Shown here: positions 45,540 through 57,569 of the stretch, piece after piece
How the letters are laid out: every line of letters starts with the position of its first letter
Numbering within the stretch: position 1 is the stretch's first letter
Origin: Fasciolopsis buskii
Taxonomy: Eukaryota; Platyhelminthes; Trematoda; Plagiorchiida; Fasciolidae
Reading direction: 5' to 3'
Assembly (NCBI GenBank): GCA_008360955.1
Contig: LUCM01005771.1
Location: 84,482-148,481 of the forward strand
Length of the DNA: 64,000 nt
The notes under the pieces: model-generated
Told to the model about the DNA's origin: nothing
Seen by the model: the letters and a program-made list of their open reading frames with translations, nothing else
Database searches by the model: none
Made by a program: the position numbers and the translations under genes

Positions 45540-46262
45540 ATGTCCGATACTTGTTACCAATGTGGTCGTCCGGGGCACTTCGCTCGTGAGTGTAAAGCCA
45601 TGGGATCAGGTGGCCGTGGTGGGGGCGGCGGTGGTGGTGGCGGTTATCGTGGTGGCCGCTCAGGACGCTCAGGTAAGTGGATTTTTCATTGACGGCGGAC
45701 ATCTTTGTTGTTTTCCTTGGCTCACGCTATCAATCTTCTTCAGATGTGTGCTTCACCTGCGGTCAAAGTGGACATATGGCCCGTGAGTGTGGAAACGAAC
45801 GTGGTGGTTACGGCAGCAGGGGTGAGTTACCTGAAATGGTTATCCGTGCCGAATAATTAGGAATTTGATGGCTGTGTTTTTCTCTGCAGCTGTCGGTAGT
45901 AAATGACGGATGAATTGAGCTATTTCGGTGTATAAGTGGCGTGTGATCGGTATCTCTTTATGTCTTGCAGGCGCTTGTTACACCTGTGGTGGGACCGGAC
46001 ATATCGCTCGTGATTGCATGAGCTCTCAGCGCGGAGGTAGTTATGGTGGTGGCGGCGGCGGTGGTGGTCGTGGATGCTACAATTGTGGTGAGATTGGTCA
46101 TGTGGCACGTAGCTGCCCCAATAATCAGAGAAATGGAACAAGTAATATCCAGTGTTACAGGTACTGCGGTCGATGTGTTTCTTGATGTTTCGGTTTAGGT
46201 GTCATCAGTATGGTCATATGGCTCGAGATTGTACGGACAGTGCAGCTGCAGCAGAGGCCTAG
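45540..46262 (+). CDS. CNBP: CNBP-type CCHC zinc-knuckle protein, copy 1
   Basis: Four exons: 45540-45672, 45744-45821, 45971-46160 and 46199-46262, all GT-AG with phases 1, 1 and 2, encode 154 residues. The last intron is only 38 bp. Five CCHC knuckles (C-x2-C-x4-H-x4-C) sit at about 5-18, 47-60, 73-86, 106-119 and 132-145, for example [14 protein letters not shown] and [15 protein letters not shown] Gly/Arg (RGG-like) linker at 22-43 follows knuckle 1, as in animal CNBP, and a second Gly-rich linker (about 92-105) separates knuckles 3 and 4. CNBP binds single-stranded DNA and RNA, including G-rich and 5'-TOP sequences, and acts in translation and transcription; vertebrate forms have seven knuckles. 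Retaining the 38-bp intron would end the protein at a TGA after RYCGRCVS and remove knuckle 5. An acceptor-like tttag lies 36 nt before the ATG. Confidence 0.93.
46161..46198 (+). other. CNBP: 38-bp intron in CNBP (copy 1)
   Basis: It starts gtactg and ends ggtttag. Removal joins Arg134 and restores the fifth CCHC knuckle; retention gives an early TGA. The same intron lies at 50171-50208, 54181-54218 and 58191-58228. Confidence 0.85.
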
Positions 46263-46961
46263 GGAGGCTGGTCGGTGTCAACAATCGTCCCTTTCCACAT
46301 TTCCAAGATACCTCCGCACAGTAAACGGTGGATCACTTGCGCGGGGTCTCATCTTGCATCCTAACATTTACTAATTATATATTGCCTGAAATTTGTTGGA
46401 GTGTTCTGCAATGGCTTTTGGGTGATCGCTCGCAGTCTATCGAGAGCGTTTGTTATGCACTGGGTACTGCATTTGTTGAAGTCATGCTACTGATAGCTTG
46501 AGTTAAGCATTGATGTGGCTCCCACTACAGATATGATGGAGGCAAGCTACGGCGCTTTGCTGTCGCAAGTTCGCGCACTGTTTTTGTGTTCGACATTCGG
46601 GTGGGTGGAGCGCACAGGTGTTTTTCTTAATTTAGGAGACGATTGGTTCTTGCTCGACGTGAACGGCGACTCTCGCAGGAACAGTTTTGGTCGTGTCCAT
46701 TAAGCAGTTCGGGTCCTAGTAGAAATTTATCAAAGACAGTACCTATAAGTACGTAGCCTTCAGTGCGCTGTTTATTTTGGTTTTCCTTTCAAATGGGTGA
46801 GTTGGACGTCAACGGTTGTGGTTGATTTGTAAACGTTTGTTGTATGCTGATTCTATGGTTGTGCTAATATTGTGAAACTGGAAGCTTCAGAGTTGAAAAC
46901 GCATTGTTAGCGGGAGCGCCCAGCGGTTCGTGATCCACTGGATTGGTGCATCGTGTACGAG
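46263..46961 (+). other. CNBP 3' UTR and downstream sequence (unit 1)
   Basis: No coding region was recognised. The + strand is rich in G and T. A 62-codon frame (46515-46703) has no recognisable feature. The polyadenylation signal is not certain. Confidence 0.4.
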
Positions 46962-47055
46962 ATGGCACAGTCTGACGCGAAAAGAGTTGGTCCCCGGCGA
47001 AGTGTGCGTGATGCGGTCGGTTGGTCAAGCGTTGATGTCCAAAACCGGAACGGAG
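46962..47055 (+). CDS. Candidate first exon of a second gene (unit 1)
   Basis: ATG in good context (cgagATGG), 31 codons (MAQSDAKRVGPRRSVRDAVG, then WSSVDVQNRNG) and a strong donor (gtgaga) in phase 1. A later exon-like stretch (cgcccgaagtcttg... after tgctggcag, donor gtaagc near 47392) and one after tttgttgcag at about 47904 (RLDTREDVRTDEVRFVHDEY) do not join in frame with certainty. The same exon occurs at 50972-51065, 54982-55075 and 58992-59085. The family is unknown. Confidence 0.4.
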
Positions 47056-48203
47056 GTGAGATATTTTTGGGTTTGTGATTGAGCCATGCACATTCTGTTG
47101 GTCGTGAATGTTGAGGGCCGGGTGTAGTAATGAAAATGCGCAAGTTTGAAGTGTGTTTAGTTGTACAGCCAATCTGTTGGGCGCCTGTTAGATACTGGTG
47201 ACAACACGTGATTGTTTGCATCTGGTTTTGTGCCGTCCAAGACAAACAGTCGTAGAGTAGCTGGATTCCGTTCGTTGCCAGTTGTGAAGTACTCTAGTGT
47301 TTTCGGCTGATCATCTATTTTAACGACTTTGTATTGCCTTGCTGGCAGCGCCCGAAGTCTTGTTGGCACAGCTGCGTTGAGTGAAATACGTAAGCAGACA
47401 ATCCTGGTTGTTTGCGCCGTCCGGTTGGTCGGTCCTTGTTGCTGGTTACGAGCCTATCCTCTTCCGGTCTTCCTGCTACACGTTGTCGTCGGCGGAGGAC
47501 AATTTTGGTCATTCGGTCGACACGTGCTTACGGCTTTCAGTCAGTTTGACGAGTATTGTTAGAGGTTTTTGCGCATCCTCGCACGTTTCGTCGTTGGACC
47601 GTTTTTCTTGGGAGGCTGATGGTTTCTGTCGCCGCTGGCTTGTCACACGGGTGACCAGAAGCTATCGGCGGCGGTTCTGTTCTGATTGCGGGTTGATCGG
47701 TTAGCCCGTATGCGATGATTCCGGGGTTCTGTCCAGTTGGGATAGACCCGAAACTTCGCAACGGTATATTGCCAATTCGCATTCCCCCCATGTGTGGGTT
47801 TAGACGGGATGTTGTTTTGGGGATGTGGTGTTTTCTTGCGTCATTGCTGAATATGTTGCGGTCTATCTTGATGAACCTGGTGATTGTTGCTCTTTGTTGC
47901 AGGTTAAAATCCAACGGACTCGGTCGTCTTGACACGCGTGAGGACGTTCGTACTGACGAAGTTCGGTTTGTTCACGATGAATATAGGCAAGGTCCCATTC
48001 ACGGTGTAGCCTGTTGATGAAGAATATACGTTCCGCTACGTTTTTGTTTTTTTTACGCCGCTTAGTTTGGGTCTGGCAGAAGTGATTGGCGCTTATGTCC
48101 AATCTATGTGAAAACAGCGAAATCTGGGCGCAATTGGATAACGTTGTTGGAGGAGGTTTGTTGTTTTAGCTGTGCAAGTGGCCAGTTGTCCTAGTGGGTG
48201 TAG

Positions 48204-48309
48204 TGTCTAAGGTGCCATTATTTGTGCTTGTGCCACATATTTCTATCAAAACCTGAAGTAGCAGAGTGCTTCGGGAAAAATGGCCTTTATCCTAATGTTC
48301 CTCTCGTTC
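48204..48309. repeat. Junction spacer 1 between array copies
   Basis: About 107 bp (tgtctaaggtgcc...cctctcgttca) present at every internal junction but absent at the left and right ends of the array. It marks how the units were joined. Confidence 0.8.
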
Positions 48310-49549
48310 ATTTTCCACCAACTGGTTCATCACGTCGTCAAAACTGTACTGTTTATACTTAACTAAATCATTTTTCACGGCACTTAGTTAGGCGAGTCAT
48401 CTCAGGTTGCTTCGTTTCTTGGACAGTCTTCTGATCCGGTCTGAATAGCGGCAAATGGTGCAGTTGACTATGTGAGTACCGTCACTAATCCCAATACTGC
48501 CTGTGACTGAACACATTCTCGTCCCAATGATTACTGGTTCTCCAGTGAACATGCAGCGGTCGCTGTACCACTATCCCCCATCCCGTCGAACCACAAGATA
48601 GGGTCAGGTTCCGGTTGAGCTTATTTCTCTGGAATACGCATCAGCGCGTAGCGCTTCTCCAGTGCTTCCATCAACTGAACGCCAGCCATGAATAGCAGGC
48701 CAATTATTGAAGCTGGGATAGCTGTTTTGCATCTGATTCCCAGTCTCAGGGAGGGGTGCAGATGTGTGTATGCTCTCAGAGAATCTAATGCTAGAGTCAC
48801 GCAAAATGCCCGATGTCTGCCTTGCAAGGATTTTTGGCACACATTGCCCAATCAACAAACTTCTGACGGTCCCAGATGGAATCACATTGATCAACAATAT
48901 GGCCATCAAATTGCTGAGCGTCGGGCCCGGCAACAGGCAGGTGACGGGGACGGCAATGGGCTGCCGAAGCACGGGAAAAAGCACGCAATTCCAATCATGT
49001 TTGTGCCAATATAGCGCGAATCCAAAAAATAATGGTTGCAACTAGTTTGGCGCAACAAGCAAGCCCGTCGATTGAGAGAAACACTTTTGCTGATCCACAA
49101 CTTGATTCTTAGTGGTGATCTGTCCCAACGTTATCCTCAAGCGTTAGGTTTTGTGCCCATTTGGTGCTCACATTGTGATGACGACCACAAAAGTCGTCGT
49201 GGAACCACCCCTAAGTTCTCATCAGATTCCTAGGATTTCTGATCGCATCCTCGTGGATTGGGGGCATCAAAATGAATGTGGTAATTTTATCCCAAGTAAG
49301 CTTTTATTGGATCCTTGCAGCTGACGAATCCGAACACATCACAAAAATGTTGCGCAAACGCTGGCCATAAATGTGTGCAAAACGTTTCAAAACACAGAAC
49401 GCATCCAATTAAGTGAACACAAAATAAAGAAGGTATGTTCCAAAATACCGCAGGTTGTTGAAACTGTCACCTGTTGTTTGAACGCGTTCCGTAGCAGTTA
49501 CATCCTGTTTTAGGCGGTCGGGGTTTGGTGGTCGTTGCCTCTGTTGGTC

Positions 49550-50272
49550 ATGTCCGATACTTGTTACCAATGTGGTCGTCCGGGGCACTTCGCTCGTGAG
49601 TGTAAAGCCATGGGATCAGGTGGCCGTGGTGGGGGCGGCGGTGGTGGTGGCGGTTATCGTGGTGGCCGCTCAGGACGCTCAGGTAAGTGGATTTTTCATT
49701 GACGGCGGACATCTTTGTTGTTTTCCTTGGCTCACGCTATCAATCTTCTTCAGATGTGTGCTTCACCTGCGGTCAAAGTGGACATATGGCCCGTGAGTGT
49801 GGAAACGAACGTGGTGGTTACGGCAGCAGGGGTGAGTTACCTGAAATGGTTATCCGTGCCGAATAATTAGGAATTTGATGGCTGTGTTTTTCTCTGCAGC
49901 TGTCGGTAGTAAATGACGGATGAATTGAGCTATTTCGGTGTATAAGTGGCGTGTGATCGGTATCTCTTTATGTCTTGCAGGCGCTTGTTACACCTGTGGT
50001 GGGACCGGACATATCGCTCGTGATTGCATGAGCTCTCAGCGCGGAGGTAGTTATGGTGGTGGCGGCGGCGGTGGTGGTCGTGGATGCTACAATTGTGGTG
50101 AGATTGGTCATGTGGCACGTAGCTGCCCCAATAATCAGAGAAATGGAACAAGTAATATCCAGTGTTACAGGTACTGCGGTCGATGTGTTTCTTGATGTTT
50201 CGGTTTAGGTGTCATCAGTATGGTCATATGGCTCGAGATTGTACGGACAGTGCAGCTGCAGCAGAGGCCTAG
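49550..50272 (+). CDS. CNBP: CNBP-type CCHC zinc-knuckle protein, copy 2
   Basis: Exons 49550-49682, 49754-49831, 49981-50170 and 50209-50272. The coding sequence, all splice sites and the 38-bp intron are identical to copy 1, so the predicted 154-residue protein is the same. Confidence 0.92.
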
Positions 50273-50971
50273 GGAGGCTGGTCGGTGTCAACAATCGTCC
50301 CTTTCCACATTTCCAAGATACCTCCGCACAGTAAACGGTGGATCACTTGCGCGGGGTCTCATCTTGCATCCTAACATTTACTAATTATATATTGCCTGAA
50401 ATTTGTTGGAGTGTTCTGCAATGGCTTTTGGGTGATCGCTCGCAGTCTATCGAGAGCGTTTGTTATGCACTGGGTACTGCATTTGTTGAAGTCATGCTAC
50501 TGATAGCTTGAGTTAAGCATTGATGTGGCTCCCACTACAGATATGATGGAGGCAAGCTACGGCGCTTTGCTGTCGCAAGTTCGCGCACTGTTTTTGTGTT
50601 CGACATTCGGGTGGGTGGAGCGCACAGGTGTTTTTCTTAATTTAGGAGACGATTGGTTCTTGCTCGACGTGAACGGCGACTCTCGCAGGAACAGTTTTGG
50701 TCGTGTCCATTAAGCAGTTCGGGTCCTAGTAGAAATTTATCAAAGACAGTACCTATAAGTACGTAGCCTTCAGTGCGCTGTTTATTTTGGTTTTCCTTTC
50801 AAATGGGTGAGTTGGACGTCAACGGTTGTGGTTGATTTGTAAACGTTTGTTGTATGCTGATTCTATGGTTGTGCTAATATTGTGAAACTGGAAGCTTCAG
50901 AGTTGAAAACGCATTGTTAGCGGGAGCGCCCAGCGGTTCGTGATCCACTGGATTGGTGCATCGTGTACGAG

Positions 50972-51065
50972 ATGGCACAGTCTGACGCGAAAAGAGTTGG
51001 TCCCCGGCGAAGTGTGCGTGATGCGGTCGGTTGGTCAAGCGTTGATGTCCAAAACCGGAACGGAG
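50972..51065 (+). CDS. Candidate first exon of a second gene (unit 2)
   Basis: Identical to 46962-47055, including the ATG context and the gtgaga donor. Confidence 0.38.
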
Positions 51066-52213
51066 GTGAGATATTTTTGGGTTTGTGATTGAGCCATGCA
51101 CATTCTGTTGGTCGTGAATGTTGAGGGCCGGGTGTAGTAATGAAAATGCGCAAGTTTGAAGTGTGTTTAGTTGTACAGCCAATCTGTTGGGCGCCTGTTA
51201 GATACTGGTGACAACACGTGATTGTTTGCATCTGGTTTTGTGCCGTCCAAGACAAACAGTCGTAGAGTAGCTGGATTCCGTTCGTTGCCAGTTGTGAAGT
51301 ACTCTAGTGTTTTCGGCTGATCATCTATTTTAACGACTTTGTATTGCCTTGCTGGCAGCGCCCGAAGTCTTGTTGGCACAGCTGCGTTGAGTGAAATACG
51401 TAAGCAGACAATCCTGGTTGTTTGCGCCGTCCGGTTGGTCGGTCCTTGTTGCTGGTTACGAGCCTATCCTCTTCCGGTCTTCCTGCTACACGTTGTCGTC
51501 GGCGGAGGACAATTTTGGTCATTCGGTCGACACGTGCTTACGGCTTTCAGTCAGTTTGACGAGTATTGTTAGAGGTTTTTGCGCATCCTCGCACGTTTCG
51601 TCGTTGGACCGTTTTTCTTGGGAGGCTGATGGTTTCTGTCGCCGCTGGCTTGTCACACGGGTGACCAGAAGCTATCGGCGGCGGTTCTGTTCTGATTGCG
51701 GGTTGATCGGTTAGCCCGTATGCGATGATTCCGGGGTTCTGTCCAGTTGGGATAGACCCGAAACTTCGCAACGGTATATTGCCAATTCGCATTCCCCCCA
51801 TGTGTGGGTTTAGACGGGATGTTGTTTTGGGGATGTGGTGTTTTCTTGCGTCATTGCTGAATATGTTGCGGTCTATCTTGATGAACCTGGTGATTGTTGC
51901 TCTTTGTTGCAGGTTAAAATCCAACGGACTCGGTCGTCTTGACACGCGTGAGGACGTTCGTACTGACGAAGTTCGGTTTGTTCACGATGAATATAGGCAA
52001 GGTCCCATTCACGGTGTAGCCTGTTGATGAAGAATATACGTTCCGCTACGTTTTTGTTTATTTTACGCCGCTTAGTTTGGGTCTGGCAGAAGTGATTGGC
52101 GCTTATGTCCAATCTATGTGAAAACAGCGAAATCTGGGCGCAATTGGATAACGTTGTTGGAGGAGGTTTGTTGTTTTAGCTGTGCAAGTGGCCAGTTGTC
52201 CTAGTGGGTGTAG

Positions 52214-52319
52214 TGTCTAAGGTGCCATTATTTGTGCTTGTGCCACATATTTCTATCAAAACCTGAAGTAGCAGAGTGCTTCGGGAAAAATGGCCTTTAT
52301 CCTAATGTTCCTCTTGTTC
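52214..52319. repeat. Junction spacer 2
   Basis: Same spacer as 48204-48309, with cctcttgttca in place of cctctcgttca. Confidence 0.8.
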
Positions 52320-53559
52320 ATTTTCCACCAACTGGTTCATCACGTCGTCAAAACTGTACTGTTTATACTTAACTAAATCATTTTTCACGGCACTTAGTTA
52401 GGCGAGTCATCTCAGGTTGCTTCGTTTCTTGGACAGTCTTCTGATCCGGTCTGAATAGCGGCAAATGGTGCAGTTGACTATGTGAGTACCGTCACTAATC
52501 CCAATACTGCCTGTGACTGAACACATTCTCGTCCCAATGATTACTGGTTCTCCAGTGAACATGCAGCGGTCACTGTACCACTATCCCCCATCCCGTCGAA
52601 CCACAAGATAGGGTCAGGTTCCGGTTGAGCTTATTTCTCTGGAATACGCATCAGCGCGTAGCGCTTCTCCAGTGCTTCCATCAACTGAACGCCAGCCATG
52701 AATAGCAGGCCAATTATTGAAGCTGGGATAGCTGTTTTGCATCTGATTCCCAGTCTCAGGGAGGGGTGCAGATGTGTGTATGCTCTCAGAGAATCTAATG
52801 CTAGAGTCACGCAAAATGCCCGATGTCTGCCTTGCAAGGATTTTTGGCACACATTGCCCAATCAACAAACTTCTGACGGTCCCAGATGGAATCACATTGA
52901 TCAACAATATGGCCATCAAATTGCTGAGCGTCGGGCCCGGCAACAGGCAGGTGACGGGGACGGCAATGGGCTGCCGAAGCACGGGAAAAAGCACGCAATT
53001 CCAATCATGTTTGTGCCAATATAGCGCGAATCCAAAAAATAATGGTTGCAACTAGTTTGGCGCAACAAGCAAGCCCGTCGATTGAGAGAAACACTTTTGC
53101 TGATCCACAACTTGATTCTTAGTGGTGATCTGTCCCAACGTTATCCTCAAGCGTTAGGTTTTGTGCCCATTTGGTGCTCACATTGTGATGACGACCACAA
53201 AAGTCGTCGTGGAACCACCCCTAAGTTCTCATCAGATTCCTAGGATTTCTGATCGCATCCTCGTGGATTGGGGGCATCAAAATGAATGTGGTAATTTTAT
53301 CCCAAGTAAGCTTTTATTGGATCCTTGCAGCTGACGAATCCGAACACATCACAAAAATGTTGCGCAAACGCTGGCCATAAATGTGTGCAAAACGTTTCAA
53401 AACACAGAACGCATCCAATTAAGTGAACACAAAATAAAGAAGGTATGTTCCAAAATACCGCAGGTTGTTGAAACTGTCACCTGTTGTTTGAACGCGTTCC
53501 GTAGCAGTTACATCCTGTTTTAGGCGGTCGGGGTTTGGTGGTCGTTGCCTCTGTTGGTC

Positions 53560-54282
53560 ATGTCCGATACTTGTTACCAATGTGGTCGTCCGGGGCACTT
53601 CGCTCGTGAGTGTAAAGCCATGGGATCAGGTGGCCGTGGTGGGGGCGGCGGTGGTGGTGGCGGTTATCGTGGTGGCCGCTCAGGACGCTCAGGTAAGTGG
53701 ATTTTTCATTGACGGCGGACATCTTTGTTGTTTTCCTTGGCTCACGCTATCAATCTTCTTCAGATGTGTGCTTCACCTGCGGTCAAAGTGGACATATGGC
53801 CCGTGAGTGTGGAAACGAACGTGGTGGTTACGGCAGCAGGGGTGAGTTACCTGAAATGGTTATCCGTGCCGAATAATTAGGAATTTGATGGCTGTGTTTT
53901 TCTCTGCAGCTGTCGGTAGTAAATGACGGATGAATTGAGCTATTTCGGTGTATAAGTGGCGTGTGATCGGTATCTCTTTATGTCTTGCAGGCGCTTGTTA
54001 CACCTGTGGTGGGACCGGACATATCGCTCGTGATTGCATGAGCTCTCAGCGCGGAGGTAGTTATGGTGGTGGCGGCGGCGGTGGTGGTCGTGGATGCTAC
54101 AATTGTGGTGAGATTGGTCATGTGGCACGTAGCTGCCCCAATAATCAGAGAAATGGAACAAGTAATATCCAGTGTTACAGGTACTGCGGTCGATGTGTTT
54201 CTTGATGTTTCGGTTTAGGTGTCATCAGTATGGTCATATGGCTCGAGATTGTACGGACAGTGCAGCTGCAGCAGAGGCCTAG
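53560..54282 (+). CDS. CNBP: CNBP-type CCHC zinc-knuckle protein, copy 3
   Basis: Exons 53560-53692, 53764-53841, 53991-54180 and 54219-54282. Identical in coding sequence and splice sites to copy 1. Confidence 0.92.
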
Positions 54283-54981
54283 GGAGGCTGGTCGGTGTCA
54301 ACAATCGTCCCTTTCCACATTTCCAAGATACCTCCGCACAGTAAACGGTGGATCACTTGCGCGGGGTCTCATCTTGCATCCTAACATTTACTAATTATAT
54401 ATTGCCTGAAATTTGTTGGAGTGTTCTGCAATGGCTTTTGGGTGATCGCTCGCAGTCTATCGAGAGCGTTTGTTATGCACTGGGTACTGCATTTGTTGAA
54501 GTCATGCTACTGATAGCTTGAGTTAAGCATTGATGTGGCTCCCACTACAGATATGATGGAGGCAAGCTACGGCGCTTTGCTGTCGCAAGTTCGCGCACTG
54601 TTTTTGTGTTCGACATTCGGGTGGGTGGAGCGCACAGGTGTTTTTCTTAATTTAGGAGACGATTGGTTCTTGCTCGACGTGAACGGCGACTCTCGCAGGA
54701 ACAGTTTTGGTCGTGTCCATTAAGCAGTTCGGGTCCTAGTAGAAATTTATCAAAGACAGTACCTATAAGTACGTAGCCTTCAGTGCGCTGTTTATTTTGG
54801 TTTTCCTTTCAAATGGGTGAGTTGGACGTCAACGGTTGTGGTTGATTTGTAAACGTTTGTTGTATGCTGATTCTATGGTTGTGCTAATATTGTGAAACTG
54901 GAAGCTTCAGAGTTGAAAACGCATTGTTAGCGGGAGCGCCCAGCGGTTCGTGATCCACTGGATTGGTGCATCGTGTACGAG

Positions 54982-55075
54982 ATGGCACAGTCTGACGCGA
55001 AAAGAGTTGGTCCCCGGCGAAGTGTGCGTGATGCGGTCGGTTGGTCAAGCGTTGATGTCCAAAACCGGAACGGAG
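54982..55075 (+). CDS. Candidate first exon of a second gene (unit 3)
   Basis: Identical to 46962-47055. Confidence 0.38.
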
Positions 55076-56223
55076 GTGAGATATTTTTGGGTTTGTGATT
55101 GAGCCATGCACATTCTGTTGGTCGTGAATGTTGAGGGCCGGGTGTAGTAATGAAAATGCGCAAGTTTGAAGTGTGTTTAGTTGTACAGCCAATCTGTTGG
55201 GCGCCTGTTAGATACTGGTGACAACACGTGATTGTTTGCATCTGGTTTTGTGCCGTCCAAGACAAACAGTCGTAGAGTAGCTGGATTCCGTTCGTTGCCA
55301 GTTGTGAAGTACTCTAGTGTTTTCGGCTGATCATCTATTTTAACGACTTTGTATTGCCTTGCTGGCAGCGCCCGAAGTCTTGTTGGCACAGCTGCGTTGA
55401 GTGAAATACGTAAGCAGACAATCCTGGTTGTTTGCGCCGTCCGGTTGGTCGGTCCTTGTTGCTGGTTACGAGCCTATCCTCTTCCGGTCTTCCTGCTACA
55501 CGTTGTCGTCGGCGGAGGACAATTTTGGTCATTCGGTCGACACGTGCTTACGGCTTTCAGTCAGTTTGACGAGTATTGTTAGAGGTTTTTGCGCATCCTC
55601 GCACGTTTCGTCGTTGGACCGTTTTTCTTGGGAGGCTGATGGTTTCTGTCGCCGCTGGCTTGTCACACGGGTGACCAGAAGCTATCGGCGGCGGTTCTGT
55701 TCTGATTGCGGGTTGATCGGTTAGCCCGTATGCGATGATTCCGGGGTTCTGTCCAGTTGGGATAGACCCGAAACTTCGCAACGGTATATTGCCAATTCGC
55801 ATTCCCCCCATGTGTGGGTTTAGACGGGATGTTGTTTTGGGGATGTGGTGTTTTCTTGCGTCATTGCTGAATATGTTGCGGTCTATCTTGATGAACCTGG
55901 TGATTGTTGCTCTTTGTTGCAGGTTAAAATCCAACGGACTCGGTCGTCTTGACACGCGTGAGGACGTTCGTACTGACGAAGTTCGGTTTGTTCACGATGA
56001 ATATAGGCAAGGTCCCATTCACGGTGTAGCCTGTTGATGAAGAATATACGTTCCGCTACGTTTTTGTTTTTTTTACGCCGCTTAGTTTGGGTCTGGCAGA
56101 AGTGATTGGCGCTTATGTCCAATCTATGTGAAAACAGCGAAATCTGGGCGCAATTGGATAACGTTGTTGGAGGAGGTTTGTTGTTTTAGCTGTGCAAGTG
56201 GCCAGTTGTCCTAGTGGGTGTAG

Positions 56224-56329
56224 TGTCTAAGGTGCCATTATTTGTGCTTGTGCCACATATTTCTATCAAAACCTGAAGTAGCAGAGTGCTTCGGGGAAAA
56301 TGGCCTTTATCCTAATGTTCCTCTTGTTC
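56224..56329. repeat. Junction spacer 3
   Basis: Third occurrence of the spacer found only between units. It carries one private base difference. Confidence 0.8.
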
Positions 56330-57569
56330 ATTTTCCACCAACTGGTTCATCACGTCGTCAAAACTGTACTGTTTATACTTAACTAAATCATTTTTCACGG
56401 CACTTAGTTAGGCGAGTCATCTCAGGTTGCTTCGTTTCTTGGACAGTCTTCTGATCCGGTCTGAATAGCGGCAAATGGTGCAGTTGACTATGTGAGTACC
56501 GTCACTAATCCCAATACTGCCTGTGACTGAACACATTCTCGTCCCAATGATTACTGGTTCTCCAGTGAACATGCAGCGGTCACTGTACCACTATCCCCCA
56601 TCCCGTCGAACCACAAGATAGGGTCAGGTTCCGGTTGAGCTTATTTCTCTGGAATACGCATCAGCGCGTAGCGCTTCTCCAGTGCTTCCATCAACTGAAC
56701 GCCAGCCATGAATAGCAGGCCAATTATTGAAGCTGGGATAGCTGTTTTGCATCTGATTCCCAGTCTCAGGGAGGGGTGCAGATGTGTGTATGCTCTCAGA
56801 GAATCTAATGCTAGAGTCACGCAAAATGCCCGATGTCTGCCTTGCAAGGATTTTTGGCACACATTGCCCAATCAACAAACTTCTGACGGTCCCAGATGGA
56901 ATCACATTGATCAACAATATGGCCATCAAATTGCTGAGCGTCGGGCCCGGCAACAGGCAGGTGACGGGGACGGCAATGGGCTGCCGAAGCACGGGAAAAA
57001 GCACGCAATTCCAATCATGTTTGTGCCAATATAGCGCGAATCCAAAAAATAATGGTTGCAACTAGTTTGGCGCAACAAGCAAGCCCGTCGATTGAGAGAA
57101 ACACTTTTGCTGATCCACAACTTGATTCTTAGTGGTGATCTGTCCCAACGTTATCCTCAAGCGTTAGGTTTTGTGCCCATTTGGTGCTCACATTGTGATG
57201 ACGACCACAAAAGTCGTCGTGGAACCACCCCTAAGTTCTCATCAGATTCCTAGGATTTCTGATCGCATCCTCGTGGATTGGGGGCATCAAAATGAATGTG
57301 GTAATTTTATCCCAAGTAAGCTTTTATTGGATCCTTGCAGCTGACGAATCCGAACACATCACAAAAATGTTGCGCAAACGCTGGCCATAAATGTGTGCAA
57401 AACGTTTCAAAACACAGAACGCATCCAATTAAGTGAACACAAAATAAAGAAGGTATGTTCCAAAATACCGCAGGTTGTTGAAACTGTCACCTGTTGTTTG
57501 AACGCGTTCCGTAGCAGTTACATCCTGTTTTAGGCGGTCGGGGTTTGGTGGTCGTTGCCTCTGTTGGTC

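Larger units (their letters stand above)
44303..48309 (+). repeat. CNBP tandem array, unit 1
   Basis: First of four head-to-tail copies with a 4010-bp period. The duplicated block runs from about 44303 (tttccatcaactggttcatc) to about 48203. From 48204 to about 48309 lies a spacer that is present only between copies. It contains CNBP (45540-46262), a candidate first exon (46962-47055) and a G/T-rich downstream stretch. Confidence 0.95.
48313..52319 (+). repeat. CNBP tandem array, unit 2
   Basis: Second copy, +4010 bp. Single-base differences from unit 1 include cagcggtcGctg near 48562 and gtttAtttt near 52060. The spacer between units 2 and 3 lies at about 52214-52319. Confidence 0.95.
52323..56329 (+). 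repeat. CNBP tandem array, unit 3
   Basis: Third copy, +8020 bp from unit 1. The poly-T difference of unit 2 is absent here. Its closing spacer (about 56224-56329) has a g in place of an a in tcggggaaaatgg. Confidence 0.95.

Noticed and set aside
47537..47935. 132-codon - strand frame in each array unit
   Set aside because: Explained by G/T bias of the + strand, which removes stops from the - strand; no recognisable domain.
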